A stretch of 6,313 nt of DNA from Pseudomonadota bacterium (GTDB lineage Bacteria > Myxococcota_A > Polyangia > Polyangiales > Ga0077539): assembly GCA_023428035.1 (NCBI GenBank), contig JAEYZO010000578.1:1-6313 (forward strand). The letters run 5' to 3'. The notes below the pieces were generated by a model that worked only from the letters and a program-made list of their open reading frames with translations, did not search any database and was not told the origin of the DNA. Both the position numbers and the translations under genes were made by a program. Each line of letters begins with the position of its first letter. Within the stretch, counting starts at the first letter, position 1. Shown piece after piece: positions 1 through 4,986 of this stretch.

Positions 1-178
1 GGCGCGGGTCGCTCGCGAGCGCGCCCAGCAGCCGACGGCGCGTGGCCGGCGTGAAGCGCGAGAGAAAACCTCGGGTCGTGTACGGCGGCGGCCCCGGCCA
101 TGGCACCTGCGCGCCGGGTCGAAGAACCACCGTGAAGCGCCGCCCGCTGGAGTCGTCGAGGAACATCGGCGCCGCCAT
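1..178 (-). CDS. Unrecognised protein, 5' part only (runs off the left edge)
   Basis: On the minus strand an ATG at 178-176 opens a frame with no stop for 59 codons up to the window edge. The product begins MAAPMFLDDSSGRRF and continues through a proline-rich stretch (VPWPGPPPY, about residues 25-33) to TRGFLSRFTPATRRRLL (about 35-51). The codons favour G/C in third position, and the residue mix (hydrophobic, aromatic, acidic and basic) looks like a real protein rather than the Arg/Ala/Pro-rich shadows common in this GC-rich DNA. No Shine-Dalgarno motif is obvious, and a second in-frame ATG at 166-164 is an alternative start. The gene would be divergent from the adenosine deaminase-like gene across a 59-bp gap (179-237). 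I do not recognise the family and only the N-terminus is visible, so no function is given. An overlapping plus-strand frame at 42-356 is Arg/Pro-rich and is less likely to be real. Confidence 0.58.
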   Translation of the reverse strand, partial: MAAPMFLDDSSGRRFTVVLRPGAQVPWPGPPPYTTRGFLSRFTPATRRRLLGALASDPR

Positions 179-237
179 GCTACCCGAGATCGCAGGCCCT
201 GGCGGCGCGGCCTCGCGTCGTTGCACCCTCGCCCGGG

Positions 238-1731
238 ATGCCCCGTCGCCTCGCAGCCTTCGCCGCGCTCCTCGCGCTCTCGCTCGGCTGCGCCGGGCCC
301 ATCGCGCTCTCTCGCGAGGCCCGCGCGTCGCGTCAGCTCGCGTCGCTCCGGGGTGACCCCTCGCTGCAGGCGGATTTTCTCCGGCAGATGCCCAAGGGCG
401 GAGACCTGCACCTGCACCTCTCGGGCGCGGTCTACGCCGAGAGCTACCTCCGCTGGGCCGAGGAGGACGGGCTCTGCGTGCGCCGCGACCCCCTGGGGCT
501 CGTCACCGAGTGCGACGCCGCGCGGGGAGACCTCCCCACCGCCGACGCGCTCCGCGCCGACGGCGGCCTCTACGACGCGATGGTCAACGCGCTCTCGATG
601 CGCGCCCACGACCCCTCGGGCCCGCCCGGTCACGACCATTTCTTCGCGGCCTTCGACCGCTTCGACGCGAGGCGCTCCCGCGACGGAGACGCCCTCGCCG
701 AGGTGCTCTCTCGCCTCGCCCGGCAGAACACCTGGTACGTCGAGGTGATGCAGTCCTTCGGGGTGGGGAGCGTCGCGTCGCTCGGCGCAAACGCGCCCTG
801 GGGAGCGGACCTCGGGCCCGCGGTGGCGGCCATCGACGCCGCGAGGGTGACGGCGTGGGTACAGCGGGCCCGCGCTCGCATCGACGACCAGGAGCGGCGC
901 GCGAGGGAGCTGCTCCGCTGCGGTCGCCCCGACGAAGACCCGGGGTGCCAGGTGACCGCGCGCTACCTCGTCGCGCCGCTGCGCACGATGGGCCCCGGCG
1001 AGGTGCTCGCGCAGATGGTGGCCGCGACGGCGCTGGTCGAGGCCGACCCTCGCGCGGTGGGCCTCAACCTCGTCGCGCCCGAGGACCACCCCCTCGCGCG
1101 GCGGCACTACTCCGAGCACATGCGCGCGGTGGCCTTCGTGACCCGACGCGGCGAGCGCGTGCCGGTGTCGCTCCACGCGGGGGAGCTCTCGCCCTCGCTC
1201 GTGCCGCCCGAGGACGCCGCCTTTCACGTCGCCGAGGCGGTGCGCGTGGCGGGCGCGAGGAGGATCGGTCACGGCAGCGACATCGCGTGGGAGCGCGACG
1301 CCTCGGGCACCCTCGCGGAGATGGCGCGGCGCGGCGTCGCCATCGAGCACTGCCTCTCCAGCGCGTCGCTGATCCTGGGCCTGCACGGCCGCGACTACCC
1401 GCTGGAGCTGTACCGCCGCGCGGGCGTCCCGCAGGTGCTCGCCACGGACGACGAGGGCGTGGCGAGGAGCGACCTCACGAGGGAGTACCTCCGCGCGGTC
1501 ACGGTCTGGGGGCTCTCGTACACGGACCTCAAGCGCATGGCGCGCGACGCGCTGGAGCGCTCGTTCCTGCCGGGAGCGAGCGTGTGGGCGGGTCGGGTCG
1601 GGCTGCGCCGCGCGGAGTGCGTGTCGGACTGGGCGTCGGCGGCGTGCGTGCGAGCGTTGGAGGGGAGCGAGCGCGCGAGGGCGCAGGCGAGGCTGGAGGC
1701 GGAGTTCCAGCGCTTCGAGGCGCGGTGGTGA
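238..1731 (+). CDS. Exported adenosine deaminase-like metallohydrolase (probable lipoprotein)
   Basis: The 497-residue product matches the adenosine/AMP deaminase superfamily, which uses a Zn2+ site to hydrolyse adenosine or a similar aminopurine to the inosine-type product. Visible motifs: MPKGGDLHLHLSGA with metal ligands H58 and H60; SLHAGE with H313 and catalytic E316; RIGHG with H345; IEHC with H371; and ATDDEG with D404 and D405. All residues expected for catalysis are therefore present. The N-terminus is a signal sequence (Arg3-Arg4, hydrophobic 5-17, Gly17-Cys18) that fits a lipoprotein signal, though Ser at -3 and Leu at -2 make the lipobox imperfect. An exported location plus the MPKGG-type first motif resembles the ADGF/ADA2 branch more than cytosolic Add, which is about 330-350 residues. 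The extra length is the leader, a long segment at about 75-165 and a basic C-terminus. The ATG at 238 is chosen because it gives the leader; only a weak GGG precedes it. The true substrate is uncertain. Confidence 0.92.
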   Translation: MPRRLAAFAALLALSLGCAGPIALSREARASRQLASLRGDPSLQADFLRQMPKGGDLHLHLSGAVYAESYLRWAEEDGLCVRRDPLGLVTECDAARGDLPTADALRADGGLYDAMVNALSMRAHDPSGPPGHDHFFAAFDRFDARRSRDGDALAEVLSRLARQNTWYVEVMQSFGVGSVASLGANAPWGADLGPAVAAIDAARVTAWVQRARARIDDQERRARELLRCGRPDEDPGCQVTARYLVAPLRTMGPGEVLAQMVAATALVEADPRAVGLNLVAPEDHPLARRHYSEHMRAVAFVTRRGERVPVSLHAGELSPSLVPPEDAAFHVAEAVRVAGARRIGHGSDIAWERDASGTLAEMARRGVAIEHCLSSASLILGLHGRDYPLELYRRAGVPQVLATDDEGVARSDLTREYLRAVTVWGLSYTDLKRMARDALERSFLPGASVWAGRVGLRRAECVSDWASAACVRALEGSERARAQARLEAEFQRFEARW

Positions 1732-1733
1732 GT

Positions 1734-1750
1734 CGGCGTCCTCGTCGCCG
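1734..1750. terminator. Small GC stem-loop between convergent genes
   Basis: CGGCG (1734-1738) and CGCCG (1746-1750) can pair around a 7-nt loop inside the 25-bp gap between the convergent stop codons of the deaminase-like and exchanger-like genes. There is no T-run on either side. A 5-bp GC stem is easily found by chance in such DNA, so a bidirectional terminator is only suggested by the position. Confidence 0.25.
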
Positions 1751-1756
1751 CGCGGT

Positions 1757-2926
1757 TCAGCCGTGTTGGACGAGGAAGTAGATGATCAGCCCGAAGACCG
1801 AGACCATCACCGCGGTCTCGAGCTTGCTGACCATCCCGTCGTCGGTGATCGACTTCCACAGCACCAGCAGCGTCGGGAACGATAGGAGCAGAACGCTCGT
1901 CGTCTCCATGTCGATGGCCAGCACGCCGCCGTGCGGGAGCCTCGGGATCACCCCGAGCGAGGCGAAGGCCGCCATCATGATGAGCGTGAGGGGCAGCACC
2001 ACGAAGGGCATCTGCGTGACCGCGCCGGAGACGTTCGACAGCGCGAGGTCGGTCTTCTTCTTGAAGTGCGCGCTCGCGATCATCAGGTAGCTCCCGATGC
2101 CCGAGAACAGGCTCACGATGATGGCGCCCACCATCTCCGAGTAGCCGCGGTGCCTCAGCGCGTCGACCAGGGCGTCGGCGAAGTCGCCCACCGCGTGACC
2201 TCCGAGGAAGGACCCCGCCATGCCGATCACGCCGTACAACACGATGGGCCCGAGGGGCTGCGGGGGCGCGTCGGCGGGCGCCGCGTGCGCGGGGTCGGCG
2301 TCGGCGGCGGAGAAGCGCGCGATCAGCTCGCGCACCGCCACCACCTGCACACCCAGGAGCGCGACGCCGATGGCGTAGAGGTCGCCGGAGCCCAGGCCCT
2401 CGCCGCGGTGGTCTCCAGCGTCGAAGACCTTCAGCGTGAGCATCAACGTCCCCAGGGCCAGGAACACCCCCGCCGCGCAGGCCAGGAGGTCGGCGCCGAG
2501 CTTGGTGATCGCCGGCGGGAGGAGCGCGTGGCCTGACTCGTTCTTGGGGAGGAGCGCCGAGTAACCGCCGAAGATCAGGGCGTTGACGTGCAGCGTGAGG
2601 CAGGTGACCACGAAGGCCACCCGCGGCGCCGCCGCCACCACGAAGCCCAGCATGATGATCTCGGGGACGTTCGACGCGAGCCCGGCCATGGTGCCGGCGA
2701 CGAAGTCGTTCCAGCGCTGCCGGCGGCCGAGGGCCTCGACGCACTTGATCATCGACTCGCAGGAGCCGAAGACCAGGGCGAGGCCCCCGAGGCCCAGGAG
2801 CGCCGGCGCCAGAAAGCCGGGGCCGACGTGTGCCCGGTGCATCCAGGTGCCGAGCGCGCAGACCGCCGTGCCGGCGGCGAGCATGTACTTCCAGAGGGGT
2901 GAGTCGCCGCCGCCGCCGCCAGACAT
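1757..2926 (-). CDS. Na+/Ca2+ exchanger (CaCA) superfamily membrane protein
   Basis: The 389-residue product is an integral membrane protein with about 10-11 hydrophobic segments (roughly 11-29, 38-59, 75-100, 103-126, 135-168, 183-205, 225-257, 264-288, 297-327, 336-360, 369-389). An alpha-1 repeat is visible as AGLASNVPEI (81-90), comparable to the GTSxPE signature, with S85 and E89 kept. It is followed by a LTLHVNALIFGGY segment (111-122) at the place of the usual GNxxGSNxxN. The second repeat (about 273-313) keeps LALSNVSGAV (295-303) but lacks a PE motif. A hydrophilic, Ala/Pro/Asp-rich loop (about 206-226) separates the halves, as in exchangers with a cytosolic loop. It probably moves Ca2+, Na+, H+ or another cation across the inner membrane. 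The ATG at 2926 gives MSGGGGGDSP just before the first membrane segment. The frame stays open upstream to 3127, but that extension is Arg/Ser-rich and overlaps the divergent gene. No clear Shine-Dalgarno is seen. Family assignment is fairly sure; the ion is unknown. Confidence 0.78.
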   Translation of the reverse strand: MSGGGGGDSPLWKYMLAAGTAVCALGTWMHRAHVGPGFLAPALLGLGGLALVFGSCESMIKCVEALGRRQRWNDFVAGTMAGLASNVPEIIMLGFVVAAAPRVAFVVTCLTLHVNALIFGGYSALLPKNESGHALLPPAITKLGADLLACAAGVFLALGTLMLTLKVFDAGDHRGEGLGSGDLYAIGVALLGVQVVAVRELIARFSAADADPAHAAPADAPPQPLGPIVLYGVIGMAGSFLGGHAVGDFADALVDALRHRGYSEMVGAIIVSLFSGIGSYLMIASAHFKKKTDLALSNVSGAVTQMPFVVLPLTLIMMAAFASLGVIPRLPHGGVLAIDMETTSVLLLSFPTLLVLWKSITDDGMVSKLETAVMVSVFGLIIYFLVQHG

Positions 2927-2978
2927 GGCCGCGGGGATATCACGGCCCGCGAGGCGCCGGACAGCGTAGCCTCGGGGT
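2927..2978. promoter_or_regulatory. 52-bp divergent intergenic region
   Basis: This short gap separates the start codons of the exchanger-like gene (minus) and the unrecognised gene (plus), so promoters for both would have to lie here or inside the opposite gene. The only AT-rich spot is GGATATCAC around 2935-2943. On the minus strand it reads TGATATCC, which is loosely like an extended -10 element. It sits so close to the ATG at 2926 that the transcript would be nearly leaderless, in line with the missing ribosome site. No convincing -35 is seen. Confidence 0.22.
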
Positions 2979-3371
2979 GTGCTGTGGGGCCCCGTTCCGA
3001 TCCGAGACGAAGGCGCGACGAGGGAGGCGTTCCTGACGCTCGCGGGCGCGCTGCTGGAGCGCCTCGGCGTGGTCGCGGCGCTCCCCGAGGCCGAGAGGTT
3101 CCACGCCCCATCGCGGGCTGAGTTCAAGGTGGCGGAGGGCGCGAGGGTCGTACTGGAGAGCCGCGCGATGGAGCCCGACCCCTACGCGGGCGGTCCCGTC
3201 CACTCGATGTCGCTCACGCTCTACGGGGTGGGGAATGAACGGCTCGAGGTCACGATCGACGAGGTCGCGTGGGTCGGCTCGGAGCTCACGGCGACGGTCG
3301 AGGGGCCCGAGGCGTGGCGCGCGCCCCTCGCGGCGATTGTTGAGGCGCACGTCGCGACGTTCGCGAAGTAG
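2979..3371 (+). CDS. Unrecognised 130-residue protein
   Basis: A GTG at 2979 opens a 130-codon frame only 12 bases after an in-frame TAG (2967-2969), so translation cannot start further upstream. GGGG at 2974-2977 is too close to serve as a normal ribosome site. A second in-frame GTG at 3069 would shorten the protein by 30 residues. The product has a mixed alpha/beta-looking composition: an N-terminal amphipathic stretch (EAFLTLAGALLERLGVVAAL, 16-35), a middle with alternating polar and hydrophobic residues (SMSLTLYGVGNERLEVTIDE, 76-95), and a helical C-terminus (WRAPLAAIVEAHVATF). It has no signal peptide, membrane segment or cysteines, and is probably cytosolic. Codon use matches the neighbours. 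It diverges from the exchanger-like gene and converges on the coiled-coil gene. I do not recognise a family; it could be a lineage-restricted protein. Confidence 0.68.
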   Translation: MLWGPVPIRDEGATREAFLTLAGALLERLGVVAALPEAERFHAPSRAEFKVAEGARVVLESRAMEPDPYAGGPVHSMSLTLYGVGNERLEVTIDEVAWVGSELTATVEGPEAWRAPLAAIVEAHVATFAK

Positions 3372-3400
3372 GAGCGCCCGCGGGTGCCTGACGGTCGAGG

Positions 3401-3429
3401 CCCCTCCGCGCGCTCGCGGCGCGGAGGGG
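3401..3429. terminator. Perfect 11-bp hairpin between convergent genes
   Basis: CCCCTCCGCGC (3401-3411) is exactly complementary in inverted order to GCGCGGAGGGG (3419-3429), with a 7-base loop. It lies 29 bases after the stop of the plus-strand 130-residue protein and 21 bases after the stop of the minus-strand coiled-coil gene. That is where a shared bidirectional terminator would sit. Neither side has a T-run, so if it terminates it is not a canonical U-tract terminator; it could instead block 3' exonucleases. The stem is long enough to be unlikely by chance even in GC-rich DNA. Confidence 0.65.
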
Positions 3430-3450
3430 TGCTCGAAGTGGGCCTCGGGC

Positions 3451-4095
3451 TCAGCCCTTGTTGTCGGTGGGCTTGTCGGAGGCGGCCTTGGCAGCCTCGG
3501 CCTTCGCCTTGGCGACGAGCTCGCGCTCGCGGCGAGCGCGGTCGATGCCGTCGGCGATGTCGGCGCCTCGCAGCGCGACGTAGGCCATCGAGCGGCGGTA
3601 GCGCTCGGCCATCTCCGGGTCGTCGTCCTGGCCCTTGGCGACCTGCGCGGCGACGCGGCGCACGATGCGGCTCAGGTCCGACACGGCCACGTCGCGCTGC
3701 TGGCGCGTGACGGCGACGAGCCCGTCGAGGCGGTGGAGCGAGTCCTCCGTCTCCTCGATGCGCTGCTCCAGCCGGGCGACCTCGGCGAGGTCCGGCGCGC
3801 GGCGGCCGAGGTCCTCGCTGAGGTGCGGCTCGTTCGCGTGCAGCTCCTTCGCGGCGCCCATGAGCTCCGCCCGGTGGCCCGTCGCCACGCGGTCGATGCT
3901 CTTGCGGGCGACGTCGGCGGAGACGCACTCCACCCGCGCGCTGCGCGGCGGGAGCTGGTCGACCGTGAGGTGCGGGGCGGCGCGCGTGGCGTCGTCCCAC
4001 TCCTCGAAGTGCGTCGGGGCCTCGGTGCAGGCCCCGGGGGCCGCCACCGCCTTGTTGGGGGCGGGGGCGGCGGGCTTGAGGGCGTTGGGCTTCAT
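3451..4095 (-). CDS. Charged, partly coiled-coil soluble protein downstream of the sigma factor
   Basis: The 214-residue product starts MKPNALKPAAPAPNKA, a proline/alanine/lysine-rich and probably disordered N-terminus (1-25). The middle is acidic and helical (HFEEWDD at 29-35). Residues about 102-150 are rich in Glu, Arg and Leu (DLAEVARLEQRIEETEDSL), consistent with coiled coil. The end is an Ala/Lys/Glu helix with a polar tail (about 183-214). There is no signal peptide or membrane segment. The ATG at 4095 is preferred over one at 4152 because AGAAAGG (minus strand, 4112-4106) lies 10 bases upstream and the 19 extra residues are basic and unremarkable. It follows the sigma gene on the same strand after a 91-bp gap (4096-4186), so co-transcription is plausible. 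It lacks the HxxxCxxC zinc motif and membrane anchor of common anti-sigma factors. A regulator, adaptor or unrelated coiled-coil protein are all possible. Family not recognised. Confidence 0.83.
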   Translation of the reverse strand: MKPNALKPAAPAPNKAVAAPGACTEAPTHFEEWDDATRAAPHLTVDQLPPRSARVECVSADVARKSIDRVATGHRAELMGAAKELHANEPHLSEDLGRRAPDLAEVARLEQRIEETEDSLHRLDGLVAVTRQQRDVAVSDLSRIVRRVAAQVAKGQDDDPEMAERYRRSMAYVALRGADIADGIDRARRERELVAKAKAEAAKAASDKPTDNKG

Positions 4096-4112
4096 GATCG
4101 CTCTACCTTTCT

Positions 4113-4133
4113 GAAGCGCCGTCTTCGCGCTTC
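4113..4133. promoter_or_regulatory. 7-bp stem-loop just upstream of the coiled-coil gene's ribosome site
   Basis: GAAGCGC (4113-4119) and GCGCTTC (4127-4133) form a perfect 7-bp stem with a 7-base loop. On the minus strand it lies immediately 5' of the AGAAAGG ribosome site at 4112-4106, in the gap between the sigma gene and the coiled-coil gene. It could be a leader hairpin, an RNA-processing site or a partial terminator that lowers expression of the second gene. There is no T-run after it. The role is inferred from position only. Confidence 0.4.
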
Positions 4134-4186
4134 GTAGGGACTGACCCCGCACCCGCCCTCCTCCGAAAGGGAATCGACGAGGCCCG

Positions 4187-4717
4187 TCACTTTTCGCCCT
4201 TCACCCCCAGCGCGCGGCGCAGCGACGCGAGGACGCGGTCGTGGTGGTTCTGCGCCGTGCGCGCGCTCATCCCCACGGCGGCGCCGACCTCCTCGAAGGT
4301 CGCATCCTCGGAGTAGCGCAGCCGGAGGATGGTGGCGTCGCGCCCGGACAAGGTCTTCAGCGCAGCTTCGAGGCGCGGCTCCACGATGAACGTCGCCGTG
4401 GGCGCGGCGCACTCCGGCACGTCGTCTCCGACCTCGTGGCCGAAGCGCGTGTGCTTTCGGCGTCGTAGCTCGCGCAGGTAGCGCTTTCGCGCGAGGTTCT
4501 GCGCCGCGCGGTAGACGTAGCCCCCGAGCTGGTTCGCCGGGCCGGGTGACCTCGCGAGGGTGTTCGCGATGGCCTGCTGCGCAAGCTCCTCGACGTCGGG
4601 GCCGGGCAGGCCCCAGGACGTGCACCGCACCGAGCGGCGGGCGACCTCGTGGAGCGCGCGAGCCGCGTCGTCTGTAGGAGCGGATCGGGGATCATCGTTC
4701 GCGGGTCGGTCGTCCAT
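4187..4717 (-). CDS. RNA polymerase sigma factor, sigma-70 family (ECF-like)
   Basis: The 176-residue product has the two-domain layout of ECF-type sigma factors, which direct RNA polymerase to a specific promoter set. Region 2 spans about residues 20-90: DVEELAQQAIANTL (41-54) matches region 2.2, where core polymerase binds. LGGYVYRAAQNLARKRYL (64-81), followed by RELRRRK, matches 2.3-2.4, which reads the -10. A linker (about 90-113) leads to region 4 (about 114-170), with LKTLSGRDATILRLRYSED and the helix-turn-helix FEEVGAAVGMSARTAQNHHDRV, which reads the -35. No region 1.1 or 3 is seen, as expected for this class. The ATG at 4717 has a full GGAGGT ribosome site 5 bases upstream (4728-4723). 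A 15-20 residue polar N-terminus precedes region 2, and there is no C-terminal extension. It sits upstream of the coiled-coil gene and downstream of the palindromic array, which may control it. Its target promoters are unknown. Confidence 0.93.
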   Translation of the reverse strand: MDDRPANDDPRSAPTDDAARALHEVARRSVRCTSWGLPGPDVEELAQQAIANTLARSPGPANQLGGYVYRAAQNLARKRYLRELRRRKHTRFGHEVGDDVPECAAPTATFIVEPRLEAALKTLSGRDATILRLRYSEDATFEEVGAAVGMSARTAQNHHDRVLASLRRALGVKGEK

Positions 4718-4726
4718 GGGGCACCT

Positions 4727-4749
4727 CCACGCGCAGCCGTGGCGCGTGG
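4727..4749. promoter_or_regulatory. Hairpin overlapping the sigma-gene ribosome site
   Basis: CCACGCG (4727-4733) and CGCGTGG (4743-4749) form a 7-bp stem with a 9-base loop. A competing 5-bp stem, CCACG (4727-4731) with CGTGG (4738-4742), shares the left arm. On the minus-strand transcript this arm includes the first two G bases of the GGAGGT ribosome site (4728-4723), so folding could partly mask it. This is direct in sequence, but short GC stems are common here and no regulator is known. Confidence 0.3.
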
Positions 4750-4852
4750 GGGCCCTCCTCGCGGGCGACCGTCAGAGGTTGCGTGCGAAGGGAAGAATTC
4801 GACCGACGCCCCGGAAGCGACCCGGGCCGGCCAACCCTTCGCCCGGGGGTGG

Positions 4853-4962
4853 TCAACATCACCTCGGGTGATGTTGAGATCACCTCGGGTGATGTTGAGA
4901 TCACCTCGGGTGATGTTGAGATCACCTCGGGTGATGTTGAGATCACGCCGGGTGATGTTGGC
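4853..4962. repeat. Five tandem 21-bp palindromic repeats
   Basis: The unit is ATCACC, then TCG, then GGTGAT, then GTTGAG. Copies start at 4858, 4879, 4900, 4921 and 4942, a constant 21-bp step. The first four are identical over all 21 bases. The fifth reads ATCACG CCG GGTGAT GTTGGC and has degraded. Each unit holds a dyad with 6-bp arms around TCG, and a second dyad (GGTGAT / ATCACC around GTTGAG) spans each junction. The first copy is preceded by TCAAC, which extends its dyad to 11-bp perfect arms (4853-4863 and 4867-4877). The unit is about 52 percent G+C, well below its surroundings. The array starts 24 bases after the Uma2 stop and ends about 136 bases before the sigma start. It could be an operator array, a minisatellite or an RNA hairpin cluster. 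There are no spacers, so it is not CRISPR. The length is a multiple of three and no gene is disrupted. Confidence 0.95.
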
Positions 4963-4986
4963 GTCGCCGGGAGCCCCGTCCCCCTC

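Larger units (their letters stand above)
4718..4986. other. 269-bp intergenic region between Uma2 and the sigma gene
   Basis: No gene with credible codon use is seen here. From right to left (the direction of transcription of both flanking genes) it holds a short spacer after the Uma2 stop, the 21-bp palindromic array (4858-4962), a GC-rich stretch with CCCGGG-type short palindromes (about 4821-4850), an AT-richer spot around 4790-4800 (AAGAATTC), and the ribosome-site hairpin of the sigma gene. The sigma-gene promoter should lie here unless the gene is read through from Uma2. I could not pick a convincing -35/-10 pair. Confidence 0.6.

Noticed and set aside
42..356. 104-codon plus-strand frame at the left edge
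   Set aside because: It is Arg/Pro/Ala-rich, overlaps the start of the deaminase-like gene, and competes with a more protein-like minus-strand frame.
510..1781. 423-codon plus-strand frame inside the deaminase-like gene
   Set aside because: It is an Arg/Gly-rich shadow of the gene at 238-1731, which has a complete catalytic motif set.
1395..2744. 449-codon minus-strand frame across the deaminase-like and exchanger-like genes
   Set aside because: It is Arg/Ala/Gly/Pro-rich with no recognisable motifs and overlaps two strongly supported genes in other frames.
2907..2921. GCC trinucleotide run near the start of the exchanger-like gene
   Set aside because: It simply encodes a Gly5 stretch in the N-terminus and is ordinary in GC-rich coding sequence.
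3221..4137. Long frames on both strands over the coiled-coil gene
   Set aside because: They are arginine/proline/histidine-rich or valine/leucine-rich shadows. The frame at 4095-3451 has a ribosome site and balanced composition.
4853..4962. CRISPR array
   Set aside because: The copies are directly abutting with no variable spacers, the unit is only 21 bp, and no cas genes are nearby.
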